From Endomychus coccineus (taxonomy: Eukaryota; Arthropoda; Insecta; Coleoptera; Endomychidae), in assembly GCA_958510875.1 (NCBI GenBank), contig OY294067.1, positions 147,424,243-147,488,242 on the forward strand: 64,000 nt of DNA, written 5' to 3'. This document shows positions 1-11,469 of the stretch, one piece after another (positions within the stretch are counted from its first letter, which is position 1; every line of letters begins with the position of its first letter). The notes under the pieces were generated by a model, which made no database searches, was not told the DNA's origin, and was given only the letters and a program-made list of their open reading frames with translations. The translations under genes were made by a program, and so were the position numbers.

Positions 1-1355
1 CATTGCGGGGCATCGACAAAATTAGTCCCCTCGCACAGACTAAACCTTTAACAAGGACGACCTCATCCTAGTGAGGCAACCCTGTTAGGTACTACCAACA
101 TTTGAACATGAGCCAAAGTTGAGTCCTGTGAAAGATTATCAGGAGATGATCGCAAAAATCAACAAAAGGTTATAATGATTAAAGTCATCTGGATAGTTCC
201 AGTATCCAGAAGCCTAACTGAAAACAATATAGCAATTGAGTGAAGTTGGTGTCCCTAGGACACTTAAGATTGAATTTTAAATCACGAATTTAAAAATAAA
301 TCCAGTACAAGTTTTAAGAACTTGACTGAAAGGTGTTTTGACACAATGTCAAAAAAAACACATACATCTTAATCCGATGTACTAAAACAAATACCCAACA
401 ATTCTACGAATGCTTGTTGATTATGGTCAAGTCAAGAGAAGTAAGAGAGACTGACTGGGCTTTATTTTGCTAAACCAGTCTAGAGTCTAGAAAACCCGAT
501 ATAGTGATAATTTAGTTACTCTCAATCTAGTGTTGGATTTCTTGAATCTTCAAGAAAAAAAATTATAATCGTAATTATAATTAATAGTGAGAAAAAAAAA
601 TTATTGAATGTAAATATTGACATTACATCAATAAGAAAAATAGGAGTCATAACCCACTAAACTGAATTCTTTAGTTGTATTATTTGTCTAAAATGAAAAA
701 AAAAATGATAATATATTTCACTTCTATATATATATATTATCTTTCCCCAACTAGGATTTTGCCTGAATAGACTAACATCTGTCTCAAATTAAGCAACCTC
801 CCATTATAACAACAACGCAAAAATCACTGGATCACCGTTCCCTACATTTATTAATTACAGGTGTGTAACACCTGAAATTATATTTCAATAATGCAATTGG
901 ATAGGTAATCCAAAATTGCCCCTTCCTATGTTAGTTGTATAGACAACCCTGTCTCAAATTGACACCCTAACATCTGGGAGAGGTAAAATATAAAACATTA
1001 CTCATGTTTTAACCAAAACAATCATTCTTAAAATGATTCTTAAAAAAAATGTTTTGACAAATAATAACAACTAAATTCAAAATGTTATGACAACCACTTA
1101 TGTGTGGAACAAATACGCAATAGTTATATATAAAATGACAGAAACTAGTTGTGAATTGCAAATTTTAAATAAGGAAAAATGATACCAGAGTCCTGGAAAT
1201 GTGCAGATCGGAAAAACAGGCATTCCACAAAATATCAACAGTGGGCAGCTCCCATAACTGTATTCACGTACTGTAATAACTTCGAATTGTTCTCAGTCAT
1301 TAGGCATACGTGCAACATCAATTTCCACCACCGTGTCAACTACCTGCGATATCCA
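1..1355. other. AT-rich flank without a recognised gene
   Basis: No convincing coding region on either strand. There are short A-runs and a small (TA)n at about 726-740. It lies beyond the 3' end of the gypsy integrase, so the element's 3' LTR would be expected here. I could not match it to the sequence beyond 6.3 kb, so the LTR is either lost or too diverged to see. Confidence 0.6.
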
Positions 1356-2372
1356 CTATCCTTCGTCACTGGACACCTCATTTTTCTGGATGTCATCATT
1401 GCTATCATAACATAAATCGGCCTTTAGGTCTTTAATGTGCCAATTACCCACATTTCGGTTGTTTTTATCCTGCAATTCATACACTAAGTTAGATAATACT
1501 CTAGTAACTGTACATGGTATATATTTCGGTGCCAGTTTGGAAGAAAGATAATCTGCAGCGTTTGATAAAACTTGATTCTTTTTCCAAACTTTATCACCTA
1601 CTTTAAATTGAAGATTACGTTTCCTCAGATTATAATACCTCTTATAGTTTTCATAGGCTATTGCAATTTTCTTCCTGACATTACTAAACAATTCGGGTAA
1701 ACCATCTACGTCGGCTTGTCTATGGATTTTATTATTTATATCCAGAATATCATTGTCTCTTACTTCACCATAAAAATCTCCTTTAGTAGGAACTTGACGT
1801 GCAAACATTAGGAAAGCAGGGCTGTACCCAGTTGGATCATGTTTAGCCAGACGTGAGGCTTGGGTAAGTTTTTTTATATTTACATCTCACTCCCTGTGAT
1901 TGTCGTGAATATAAGATGATATTGCCGTTATTATTACTAGGTTCACTCGTTCACTATTATTCACCTGAGAGTGATAGCGAGCGTTCAACCAATGTTTCTG
2001 GATTTTATAATCAGCCAAAAAGTCTTTGAATTGTTCAGAAGTAAACTGGCTTCCGTTATCAGAAAGGATAATTTGAGGGACACCGAATGTAAGAAAAATG
2101 TTATTTTCTAATAACTTTATTGCTGTTGCTGTATTTGCTTTAGCACATGGAAAAATAAATGAAAATTTTGTAAACCAGTCAACGGCTACAAAAATAAATT
2201 GGTTCCCCTTTTCAGATCTCGGAAGAGGTCCCAACCAATCTATACTTAATAGTTGGAGTGGAAAACTAATTTTTTTCATTTGACCCATTAACCCAGGTCT
2301 TCGTTGATTGGAGCTCTTGTGAGCAGCACAAATTAAACACTTTCTACAAAAACGTATTCTGTCTTGCCGCAT
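1356..2372 (-). pseudogene. pol: Ty3/gypsy integrase with GPY/F-like C-terminus
   Basis: Joins the DNA copy to the genome. The zinc-binding C-X2-C half is seen at the start (CRKCLICAAHK). Core catalytic residues follow: LLSIDWLGPLP and VDWFTKF (Asp), ILSDNGSQFTS (Asp), NNSERVN (Glu). An in-frame TGA at 1885-1887 splits the core from the C-terminal segment, which continues in the same frame. That segment includes FKVGDKVWKKN and LAPKYIPCTVTRVLS, matching the GPY/F module of Ty3/gypsy integrases. It ends in an acidic tail with no chromodomain and no env downstream. Confidence 0.9.
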
Positions 2373-3123
2373 ACGAGGTCAATAGTAAAGTTCTGAGATA
2401 CGGAACAAGGTTTTCGAAATACCCAAATGGGCAGCAGTTGGTCGCAATGAAATTCATCAAAAATGTTTGCCCTTGCCGTAGGGACAACCAATTTCCACTC
2501 AACTAAATTTGAAGTTATATCATTAGATAATTTAACATGTTTATAAAGGACATTACCTACTACTTTGAAATCGGGATATCTATCTGGGAATTCCATCACT
2601 GATCTCAGCATTTTTGTATACCACTCATCGGGTATCAACTCATCAGTGTTAATTACATTAACCATTTCCACGTCACGGGATAGATAATCCGGGACTACCA
2701 TTTGTGAGCCAGGACGGTGTTTTATATCGATTTCATATTGTGATAGTTTTATTGCCCATCTTCCTAGTCTACGGACTGGGTCCTTCAAATTGTGTAACCA
2801 AGCGAGGCTGGCATGGTCTGTGTATACAGTAACGCGAGTTCCTTCAACAAAACAACGGAATTTAGCCAATCCAAACAATACGGCCATAAGTTCCCGCTCT
2901 GTTACTGTATATTGTCTCTCTGCCTTGGTCAGAGAACGACTAGCATAAGCTACCGGATAATGTTGACCATCGTGTTCTTGGAAGAGGGCACAACCTACGC
3001 CTACGTCGCTGGCGTCACAATGTATTGAAAAAGGTTTGGAAAAATCTGGACTTCTTAATTCCGAGGCTGTCTGTAGTCTCCGTTTTAATTCACAGAAAGC
3101 TGCTTCTGCTTCCGAATACTATT
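2333..3123 (-). pseudogene. pol: Ty3/gypsy RNase H domain and connection
   Basis: An open frame on the minus strand covers the RNase H fold. It shows SIHCDASDVGVGCALFQ (first catalytic Asp), RQYTVTERELMAVLFGLAKF (catalytic Glu) and VTVYTDHASLAWL (catalytic Asp). RWAIKLSQYEIDIKHRPGS and the ADxLSR-like PDYLSRD come after these. RNase H degrades the RNA strand of the hybrid. The segment runs on towards the integrase N-terminus, but a frameshift at about 2430-2440 breaks the join. The upstream join to RT is also frameshifted. Confidence 0.88.
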
Positions 3124-3941
3124 GTTTGCCCTTTCTTCTTATTCTTAAGAAGATCGGAAATAGGTGCTGCAATAGTAGAGCAGTCTGGAATAAAACGACG
3201 ATAAAACGAAATCAACCTCAACAACCTACAAACATGAGTCGTGGTTTTTGGTGATGAAAAATTCAGGACAGCATCTATCAAATCTTCGCTCGGTCGTAGG
3301 CCTTCCTTTTCGACCATAAATCCCAAAAATTTAAGTGAAGGGCGACAAAATTCGCACTTCTCCACATTAACTGCCCAGTTAGCAAATTTCAGTTTTTCCT
3401 GAATCAGTCTTAGCATTTTAATATGCTCTTCAAAAGTGGGAGTGGCTATTCTTATGTCGTCCAGATAGGGAAATACAAATTGATTTACTGATTCGTCGAT
3501 CAGGTTGTCCATAAGTCTCTTCATTGTGGCAGGTGCGTTAGTGAGGCCAAAAGGCATTACGCAAAACTCGTAAAGACCTTTGCCAGGAATTCCAAAAGCT
3601 GTATACTGTCAAGAATTCTCTTCCGACGAGATATTCCAAAAAGCCTTTTTCAGATCGATTGTAGTAAGGTAATTAGCTTCTTGTAGTTTACTCAAAATTG
3701 AATCAATTGACGGAAGTGGGTATGCATCACTCACCGTAATTTTGTTCAAATATCTACTATCCAAACAAGCTCTGAAAGATTTATCTTTCTTTCTCACCAG
3801 TAACATTCGACTACGATAGGGGGAATTTGATGGTTGAATAACCCCAAGTTCCAACATTTCATCTATTTCATTCTGTAGATGTTCCTGCATCGCTGGTGAA
3901 GAAGGGTACTGCCTAATCCTGAAAGGTTTAGATTCAGTCAC
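3090..3941 (-). pseudogene. pol: Ty3/gypsy reverse transcriptase with one in-frame stop
   Basis: Copies element RNA into DNA. Visible RT blocks in order: FRIRQYP and NEIDEMLELGVIQPSNSPY (entry region), LLVRKKDKSFRACLDSRYLN, AYPLPSIDSILSKL, TTIDLKKAF (first catalytic Asp), MPFGLTNAPATMKRLMD, and FPYLDDIRIAT (the YLDD box with the catalytic Asp pair). A thumb/connection region then leads to LLRLISFYRRFIPDCS. One in-frame TGA at 3609-3611 interrupts an otherwise continuous frame between the TTIDL and MPFG blocks. A one-base frameshift near 3120 separates it from RNase H. Confidence 0.9.
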
Positions 3942-3959
3942 AACAATTTCATGTTCTAT

Positions 3960-4400
3960 TCATGTCGTTCTACCTAGAGGTACTTGTGAAATTTCCTCAA
4001 ACATATTTATTTCCCTTTTAAGTTGAAAGATTTGAGATTTCGACAATGTATCATAACCTTGTATGTAAGAAACTTCCGCTCTATTTATTTCAGTATGGGT
4101 TCCCCAGACAGAATCATCAAAATCAATAGCAAGTTTGTTAGATTTACAAAATTCGATTCCTAAGATCAAAGAATGTTGAATCGAAGGTATTACTACAAAA
4201 GGAACTGAACTTTTAACACCATTAAAAGTTATCGGTAATACAATTTTACCTAATACTGATTGGTTAATACCATCAGCTGTTTTCACATGTAAATTATCTA
4301 AGTCTTTGGTCATTTTTAATTTATACTTATTCAAAAGATAATAAGCTTTGGAACCAATTGTTTATATTTGAACCTGAATCCACCAAAGCTGGGATTAAAT
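3960..4400 (-). pseudogene. pol: Ty3/gypsy aspartic protease, frameshifted
   Basis: The catalytic triplet is visible on the minus strand at about 4370-4390 as LVDSGSN, the retropepsin DSG active site. A frameshift separates it from the rest of the domain (4334-3960), which reads NKYKLKMTKDLDNL and later VPFVVIPSIQHSLILGIEF. The ILGIEF segment matches the late conserved ILG(x)D/E block of retropepsins. The protease would cleave the Gag-Pol polyprotein. It is followed directly by the RT domain. Confidence 0.75.
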
Positions 4401-4516
4401 CATTAAAAATATCAATGTTCAAATATGGTCTATTATCGTCCGGAAGTTTAATTAATTACGGAGTGTTTCCAACCACTCATTCCATTCTACTTTACAAAAT
4501 CTATTAATTTTAGGTT

Positions 4517-4738
4517 TTAGATGTTTCTTGGTCTCTGTTTGCTTGAAATATCGGTTTTTTTGCTTGACGAAGGTAGAACCAGATCGCCGCCAGCCTTCCC
4601 TATCAAGTTTTTTGGATTACAGCGTACACATTTAAATTGAGTTGTATTCTCCAAACCACAACGAAAACAATGTTTATTTCTTGGTAACTTACATTCATAG
4701 TACCCGTGCCCTTTCTGTTTGCAATTCCAACATGACAT
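4517..4738 (-). pseudogene. gag: Ty3/gypsy nucleocapsid zinc-knuckle segment
   Basis: This 73-residue segment begins MSCWNCKQKGHGYYECKLP. That is a CCHC knuckle (C-X2-C-X4-H-X4-C) of the retroviral nucleocapsid type. A second cysteine cluster follows (HCFRCGLENTTQFKCVRC), with the usual His position not clearly kept. The knuckle binds genomic RNA during packaging. It sits between the gag core and the protease, as expected. It is separated from both by frame changes. Confidence 0.75.
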
Positions 4739-4837
4739 ATTATTAGGATCTTTAGAATGTACTGTGTTGACTGAATTATCGGGATTTGTCTGAAATTTAT
4801 TATTCGTACTTTTAAATCTGAAATCAAAATCCTCGAT

Positions 4838-5780
4838 TTATCTGCGCAATGATTTGAGCCTATCTATTGAATCGACGTCTTGTAAAGAAAATTGTTTTAA
4901 CATATATGGTTGTAGATTTGACATCAGCTGTTCAAGACGCGTAGGTAGATCCGGCTTTATTTTCAGTCTTGAAAACAAGGTTTCTACTGAAGCTATATAT
5001 AAACTACTTTTTTCCCCGGATGCCTGTTTACGTGCCTTAATTTGCTCCCGAATTCCAAAATCTAAATATTTAGGTAAAAACTCCAATTTCAAAGCATCCA
5101 CTAATTCATTCCAAGAAGCTATTGAGGTTTTAATAGATCTGTACCAATTAATGCATCTCCCTTAAGTAAATCTACTGCCGAATTAAACAAATCAGTCTCA
5201 TCGATATTTCGAGATACTCTCAATTCTTCCACCCTTTCCAAAAATTCAAACAATTTGTGATGGTCACCTGACCCATCATAACATAAGTCCCATTTGTAAG
5301 CCGGAACTGAATTATGTTTAGGAATCGACGGAATAGGCGGTGGAGATTGTGGGACATGTATAAATGGCGGTACTGGAATTTCATCATCTGGCAATTAGAT
5401 GCAAATTCACCCTCAAGAGCTAAAGTCTCTTTTTCGAGGGTTTTTTTAACTGAAATTTGATCATCTGATGTAGGTTCTAGACGATTTACTCGATTTGATA
5501 AATGATTTAATCTGGTTTCAATGCGTTTTAGATAAGTTCCAGCCTCACCTTTGTATTTGTTTATTACTTCCAATAAGTCTTGAATTGAATCGATAATCTC
5601 TGATTTATTTCTCTCAAAAGGCAATACATCCTTAACCTGAGTTAAACTACGATTTCCCCTCTCCCACAAAAGCAATGCCCTCAAATTTTTCCCTGTTACG
5701 TCTGCATCACCCTCGGGTTTTATACCTCGTATAATCAATTTGTAATTCAACTCTTTTGACTTTGAATGATTCGGTTCCAT
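4838..5780 (-). pseudogene. gag: Ty3/gypsy gag (matrix/capsid part), frameshifted
   Basis: Capsid-type structural polyprotein that would form the retrotransposon particle. The first segment (5780 to 5220) is charged and opens MEPNHSKSKELNYK. It contains a helical, coiled-coil-like stretch (RIETRLNHLSNRVNRLE). A frameshift then moves to 5394-5119, which has a proline-rich linker followed by the gag core (YKWDLCYDGSGDHHKLFEFL, a typical gag start). It continues at 5101-4838 with LEFLPKYLDFGIREQIKARK and ends near the zinc knuckle. At least two frame changes are needed. Start chosen at the first Met after the leader. Assignment rests on the gag-core pattern and position upstream of the zinc knuckle and protease. 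Confidence 0.7.
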
Positions 5781-6257
5781 AATTAAAATTCAGTATAAAT
5801 GAACCGACCACTTCACAAAAACTTTCTGTATTATAGAACAATAGAAATTTCAACTTCAAATATCCTTTACTCAATTCAAATACCCAAAAGAATCCGGTAA
5901 TATATAACAAATTAGCATGTGGTTATCTCCAAAACGAAATAACACGTTACCTCACTGTTTGAATTCCGTGTAACCTAATTCTCTATAAGTTATTTATCAA
6001 TATGTATCGCGACGTTCAAAAAAAATTCCTACAAATAACTTATATCGAATGACACTATAAAAAAAATGTTTCGCAGCGTTATCACTTGAAACTTGAGGAA
6101 TATAATTCACAAACAGTACCTAACGGAATAAAATATCAATATGAGATAATAATCACATGCAATAAAATAAACGAATTTTACCAAGTGATTCAAAATTGGT
6201 CAAACTGAAAATATGCTTTAATTTCCTTTATACTCATCTACCAATGATTTAAACACG

Positions 6258-6338
6258 TTGTAGGCGCCAAATGTAACAAAATGCCTCATACGTGAACTTG
6301 AAATCTTTAACCACGTTGGTCGCCAAATGTAACAAAAT
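6258..6338 (-). promoter_or_regulatory. Duplicated LTR end / primer-binding-site junction
   Basis: On the minus strand, TGTTACATTTGGCGCC is an LTR end (…TGTTACA) followed by a TGG primer-binding site of the common insect gypsy type. The junction occurs at 6272 and again, mutated, at 6329. A partial third copy lies near 6350-6362. The repetition suggests a small local duplication at the start of the element's leader. The LTR body should extend rightwards from here. Confidence 0.6.
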
Positions 6339-6375
6339 AATTGTTGTGTGCCAAATGTAATAAAAGCCGTAAGCT

Positions 6376-8677
6376 ACACAATTTCCACCTTCCCTTGATT
6401 CTCAATTAATCAAAAAGATGAATTTACCCAAGTTACTAATATTTCCCAAACTAGCTCAAATTCGTGGTTGTTCGGCCCTTTACGTTAACAATGATGATAC
6501 TTGCCCTATTACTTTTTAAACAACAAATCCTGGCGCCACCACGAGTTAAAAAAAGCAGAATTCCAGGCTGTTATAAATAAAGAAATAAGCATCATTGAAT
6601 TGGTAGTAAGTAAAAAGGAAAAGAAGCAAACAGGCTTAACAAACTCGCATGCCCTTTCGGGGCACCGATTTAAAACTGAAACAATTGTAAATAAAGGTAA
6701 TCTAACTACTTTGACTCAGCAATTACGACCAGCATCTAATTCATCATGGTAATGAAAGTTGCAACAGAGATATTAAAATTACTCCCATGTGTTTCTCCTG
6801 TGGTCCTGATGATGGTTCCGCGTGGTTTATAGTAGTGTATTGGATCAAACATCCTCCTATCGAAAAAGAAAGAAAATACACGAGTAGGATGTCCACAAAA
6901 GAAGTAAAATTTAATACATGCAATGACTCAGTATTGACGCTGTGAATAGTTGAGTTAAGTTAGAAAATGTTGATAGGTGAAGCCAACATAAATTACGATT
7001 ACAATTACAAATCAGATTAATATGTGGCAATTATCAAGAATTTACAACAATTTTAACAAAATGAATTCAAACAAAGTTAGAGAAAAATGAATTGAGTTTG
7101 AAATTAGTTATGAATTAAAGTTCAGAGATTCCTAGAACCACGTGGGGGGATTTAGTATTATTAAGGCTCTTATTACGATTACGGGATCGTTTAACAAGTC
7201 CCACGTTATCTCTATAATCGAAGGTATCGGAAACAAGGCTCATGGAATTATAAATATGGAGTGGTTAGTTCTAGCCCATCCTCTATATGTTTCGTACCTT
7301 CCCGATTTGGATAACGCTACATTGTTCGTATTACGAAGAGTTCAAAGTAAAAAAAATAAATATGATATATTAATCCCACGTGTATTCAAGAAAATGGACT
7401 AAGTGATTTGGCAAATTGAATAAATGATAATATGAGTGAAATTACAAAATCTAAAATCAAGAGATCTAGGTGCCTGTTATAAGAGCAGGAGACAATCAAA
7501 GTTTTGCATAAACCAGAGTAAGCCTGATTATGAATGAAATATTAAAGATTCAATGCTATTCAAAAAAACAATTTAATAACTTTGATTAAGACCTACCTTA
7601 TATCACAGTAACACAAGAGGTGGTTGGTTATCAACCGCAACCGGTTTTATTCCGACTATCCCTTCCCAATTAATAAATCGGACGTGGGGGTAACAATATA
7701 GAGTTCGTTGAATCCGCACCATATTAATAGAATACAGTTAACTAAATCATTTAAGATAGAGTTCTTTAATTGGGAGGAAGTTCAAAGATATAAAATCAAA
7801 TTATCATAGGTTTCTATCATGGTAATGATTTGTAACGATATATTCAAAAGTGGGATCGTTACAATATATACCTCCAAAAGCGATCGTTTCGTTCCGAATC
7901 TTACCTCACTTTGTGTCAGTTATTTGAACCTTCAACCGAATGATGAGAAGAGTGGAACAGCTGTTTAGAATTATCAGCTTGTTTTTTACTGAACATTGAT
8001 GAAAATGGCTCCAAAGTGAGTAGGCTTCGTATTGCTTCATTAATGGTTACGTATTATACTAGCAATGACTTTATATCTTTCCAACAAAATCTTATTAGGC
8101 TACCTTTATATTGACATGCCCCAGTTTTTTGGTGGAGCTGAGTGTTTCCGAGTAAATATTGGTTTGTGGACGAGAGGCATAGCGTATCTGTGAGAATTCT
8201 TGTTTGAGATAAGTTAAATGTAATTTGATAGAAACAACATTGTTAAAACTAACTGTATGAAATTTATTAAAACAAATTGATGATTAAAATAAAATATGAT
8301 GCTACATAAGATGAGTACGGAAAATTTGGTAATACATCGATTAATAAAACACAATGATGAATAATTTCCAAATTATTCCAGTTAATTAAAAGACATGATG
8401 ATAAATAGTTTTGAAATCAGTTTAATTGATTCATGAAATCTCCATTATATGTGAATGAAAAAACATTACTTACATTATTAAGATCGATGAGTACATACGC
8501 GAGAAGAAAGTTCAAATATCCCACTTTTCCTCTCTCGGTGGCTTATATAGATAGACTTTATTGATGATATCCAGCAATTGAGGATTCACACGGTAAATGA
8601 ACATGTCCGGCAGAATAATGAACCCTGATGCTGACATCTCAGTTTTACTTATTATTTGCAAAATGGAAGTATCTGAA
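6376..8677. other. AT-rich stretch, no recognised gene
   Basis: Probably includes the gypsy 5' LTR at its left end, but its outer limit is not visible. A small open frame at 7142-7402 (plus) shows no motif I recognise and is not called as a gene. The rest looks like old noncoding sequence. Confidence 0.5.
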
Positions 8678-8689
8678 AATGAAATTAAC
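8678..8689. repeat. Left target-site duplication of PLE dimer
   Basis: AATGAAATTAAC is repeated exactly at 9903-9914. The two copies bracket the inverted pair of Penelope-like ends, as expected for a target-site duplication. Confidence 0.8.
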
Positions 8690-8749
8690 CTTGAAAAATC
8701 TTATCTTCCGGATGAATTCCGCGTCACAATAGCTCGACTTGATGCCGAC

Positions 8750-8781
8750 GTTTCGCCAACCATTACAGGTGGCATCTTCAG
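8750..8781 (-). ncRNA. Hammerhead-like core at PLE 3' end (left arm)
   Basis: The minus strand reads CTGAAGA, an intervening stem-loop and GAAAC, the conserved CUGANGA…GAAA hammerhead core. The segment between can pair GCCA with TGGC as stem II. PLEs are known to carry hammerhead ribozyme motifs in their terminal repeats. Stems I and III were not resolved by eye. Confidence 0.5.
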
Positions 8782-8888
8782 GGCAGGTTTGAGGCTTGAA
8801 CTGAAACTGGTTCTACTTGTTTCTGCAGCCGTATTTATTGTAGGGAAAATCCTTCACGCTACATAGTTCACTGCCTTTGTTCCGGTGG

Positions 8889-9300
8889 TTAACTTCGTTC
8901 CGGCACCTGATCCTGCCGTTGTGCCATCATGTGCGAAGTGGAATTTTCGAGGATGGGTTTCCAAATGTTGGGAAGGTAATATCCTGAGTCACGGTTCAGA
9001 TTATTCGGATGTTTTAGGATTTCTATAGCTTCAAGGATTTTTCGCTGATAGAAGTTTGGGGCTCGGACTAGGATTTTAGTATCTTCAAAAAGGATTTGAT
9101 GATTTGTGTTAAACTTGTGTTCCGCAAGTGCAGATCTACTGGTGTCACGAAGTCTTGTACAGCGCTCATGTTCTTTCAGACGAGTAGCTACAGTACGACC
9201 TGTTTCACCAATGTAGACTTCACCGCAAGAACAGGGAATACTATAAGCACCTTCTAAGTGGAGAAGAGGAAGGGGATCTTTGATAGGTTCGTAAAACTGA
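8889..9300 (-). pseudogene. PLE C-terminus with GIY-YIG endonuclease (left arm)
   Basis: The open minus-strand frame begins inside the element without its own ATG. It reads YEPIKDPLPLLHLEG, then the GIY-YIG nuclease start GAYSIPCSCGEVYIGETGRT, then RLKEHERC and LAEHKFNTNH. The downstream ILEAIEILKHPNNLNRD supplies the distal conserved Glu region. It ends with IWKPIL and a stop at about 8889. The endonuclease nicks DNA for PLE integration. The RT domain is missing because of 5' truncation. The zinc-like CSCG insertion in the GIY-YIG domain is typical of animal PLEs. Confidence 0.82.
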
Positions 9301-9307
9301 GATAATT

Positions 9308-9670
9308 TTGGAAGTGTGGAAAAACTGTTCTTGCGGTAAAGTCTACATTGGTGAAACAGGTCGTACAGTAGCTACTCGTGTGAAAGAACATGAGCGCTGT
9401 AAAAGACTTCGTGACACCAGTAGATCTGCACTTGCAGAACACAAGTTTAACACAAATCATCAAATCCTTTTTGAAGATACTAAAATCCTAGTCCGAGCCA
9501 CAAATTTCTATCAGCAAAAAATCCTTGAAGCTATAGAAATCCTAAAACATCCGAATAATCTGAACCGTGACTCAGGATATTACATTCCCAACATTTGGAA
9601 ACCCATCCTCGAAAATTCCACTTCGCACATGATGGCACAACGGCAGGATCAGGTGCCGGAACGAAGTTAA
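9308..9670 (+). pseudogene. PLE C-terminus with GIY-YIG endonuclease (right arm)
   Basis: Second copy, on the plus strand, slightly shorter at its 5' end. It opens within the nuclease (CSCGKVYIGETGRTVATRVK) and continues EHERCKRLRDTSRSALAEHK. It ends at YYIPNIWKPILENS and the same stop context as the left arm. It differs from the left arm by a few substitutions (for example K for E after CSCG, N-terminal GAYSIP lost). It lacks the GIY half of the motif, so it cannot make a complete nuclease. Confidence 0.8.
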
Positions 9671-9777
9671 CCACCGGAACAAAGGCAGTGAACTATGTAG
9701 CGTGAAGGATTTTCCCTAAAATAAATACGGCTACAGAAACAAGTACAACCTGTTTCAGTTCAAGCCTCAAGCCTGCC

Positions 9778-9809
9778 CTGAAGATGCCACCTGTAATGGT
9801 TGGCGAAAC
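9778..9809 (+). ncRNA. Hammerhead-like core at PLE 3' end (right arm)
   Basis: Same core as the left arm, on the plus strand: CTGAAGA, stem-loop, GAAAC. It lies downstream of the stop codon of the right-arm PLE fragment. Cleavage site and flanking stems were not resolved. Confidence 0.5.
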
Positions 9810-9902
9810 GTCGGCATCAAGTCGAGCTATTGTGACGCGGAATCCATCCGGAAGACAAGATTTTTCAAGATTAGCTGTCCGCGGAAGTCTACTATTCATG
9901 AT

Positions 9903-9914
9903 AATGAAATTAAC
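9903..9914. repeat. Right target-site duplication of PLE dimer
   Basis: Exact copy of the 12-mer at 8678-8689 in the same orientation, directly after the right PLE end. Confidence 0.8.
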
Positions 9915-11469
9915 AGCGACTAGCAGGAAATGGTTTAAAGTGAGTTTTGTAATCAGCTAATACATTGAAATAGAATATCTGAAAGATTATAATACGAACA
10001 AAAATTATTCACAATATTGAAGTGAAATATAGATTGGTAATGATCTAATAATTGAATTTGGTAAAAACGGAAACGTGACAATATTATCTAATATGTTGTA
10101 ATCACTGTTATGGGTATCCAATGGTGTCGAAGTTCACACGTATTTGAATTTCTTAAATGTCATAGAGAAAGTTCATTGGAATTTGTTTGTTGTACAGTTG
10201 CAGTTTGAATCAATACTTATACAGAAGGAATTTTCTGCTTATACTAGACTTTTTATATTCCGCCTAGATGAATAGCAAGCCTGGGATTATTACCCAAGAA
10301 TCAAATCCAATTGAGAAATTGTAGTCATCAAGTCAGTAATAACTACAGAAAGCTTCTTGAGAATAATTACAATAAATCGACAGTCGGTAACCAGTATTTG
10401 CACAGAGATGAAATGATTAGTTTCCCATAATATTTTATTTCTGGGCAATAGAAAATGAATAATTTGATCCATCGGAATGAAATTGCACCGCACTAATTAC
10501 TCCGTTGATGAAGTGCATAGTTTCAGATTGTAATTTTCATTTCCCAACATAATTATGTATTACCAGTGATATACTGTGGTCCTATTGCTTTATGGAACCG
10601 TATCAAGTAATCATTATATTGTAACAATTATATCGTTGATAAAGTGTAGGAGGGATTGCTTCCTTCCTTTTACAAATTGAAATAATATTCGGTGTTTGAT
10701 AATGAATTTTTCTGTTTCTTAGAGTTGAAAACATCTACTTCAGATTATTCATCAGTCTTGATAACTATAATGATGATAACTTTATTTCAAAGAGGACATC
10801 CTAATATACATATAAATGGAATTATGTTTTAGAAACAAACATAAGAAGAAAGTTCCCAACATTTTGCCCTTCTTAGCTATGGCTTATTGAATAAAATGAG
10901 GGTAGCTATTTACCCCTTTACTGTGGATTGCAAGTAATTATTTTTGAGATGCTACTTATCTATGTAAGTATTAAGATTTTTCGTGGAAGCAGACAGTTCC
11001 TAACGAGTCGCCTTTTTTAGTTATCGCGTATTTAATAAAACGAGGGTAACTAGCATGTCATAAACTGTGGCTGGAAAAGTGTGGACAACTTCACACAAAT
11101 AAATAATAGAATTTTACAGAGTCTACAGTTTCTAATATCACAAGTATACTCAACACATCTACCCAGTAATTCATATAAACATACAAAATATAAAAACCTT
11201 CCCATGTTTACCCGACGCAGGTTAACGCACGAATAACGACTAATCGGCCAACACAGTGGACCCCAATACAGGCTTGATTACTGCCACACTGGTTCCGTTC
11301 TAATGCACAGTCTATATGGTGTGTGGATTGTCCCTACTTTAAGACATAACCAAGGTGCATTTACTTTCTGAAAAGATAAAAATATTGCAAAAAATATTTA
11401 TGATGATGATATGGTTGCCCTAATTTTTCAATAATCCGTTCATAATCCCAAAAACTGTACGAGGCAAGA
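9915..11469. other. AT-rich stretch, nothing recognised
   Basis: No motif-bearing ORF on either strand. The longest open frames are short and AT-driven. No repeat relation to the rest of the window was noticed. Confidence 0.5.

Larger units (their letters stand above)
1356..6338 (-). mobile_element. Decayed Ty3/gypsy LTR retrotransposon
   Basis: Reading on the minus strand, the order is primer-binding-site region (about 6.3 kb), gag, zinc knuckle, protease, RT, RNase H, integrase. This is the Ty3/gypsy order, with integrase after RNase H. All domains are readable but broken by a few stops and frameshifts, so this copy is dead yet not very old. The 5' end is set by LTR/primer-site junctions near 6272 and 6329. 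The outer LTR limits could not be defined because no matching second LTR was found in positions 1-1355. Confidence 0.85.
8690..9902. mobile_element. Inverted dimer of 5'-truncated Penelope-like elements
   Basis: Positions from about 8691 to 9250 are repeated as reverse complement from about 9320 to 9869, with few mismatches. Each arm carries the C-terminal GIY-YIG part of a PLE followed by its 3' end, pointing outwards. The arms meet head to head around 9300. The right end has about 33 extra bases not shared by the left arm. Exact 12-bp direct repeats flank the whole unit, so it appears to have entered as one insertion. PLEs are known for inverted, partially truncated insertions. Confidence 0.85.

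Noticed and set aside
7142..7402. 86-residue plus-strand frame
   Set aside because: No motif; next to the presumed gypsy LTR; could not be tied to any family.
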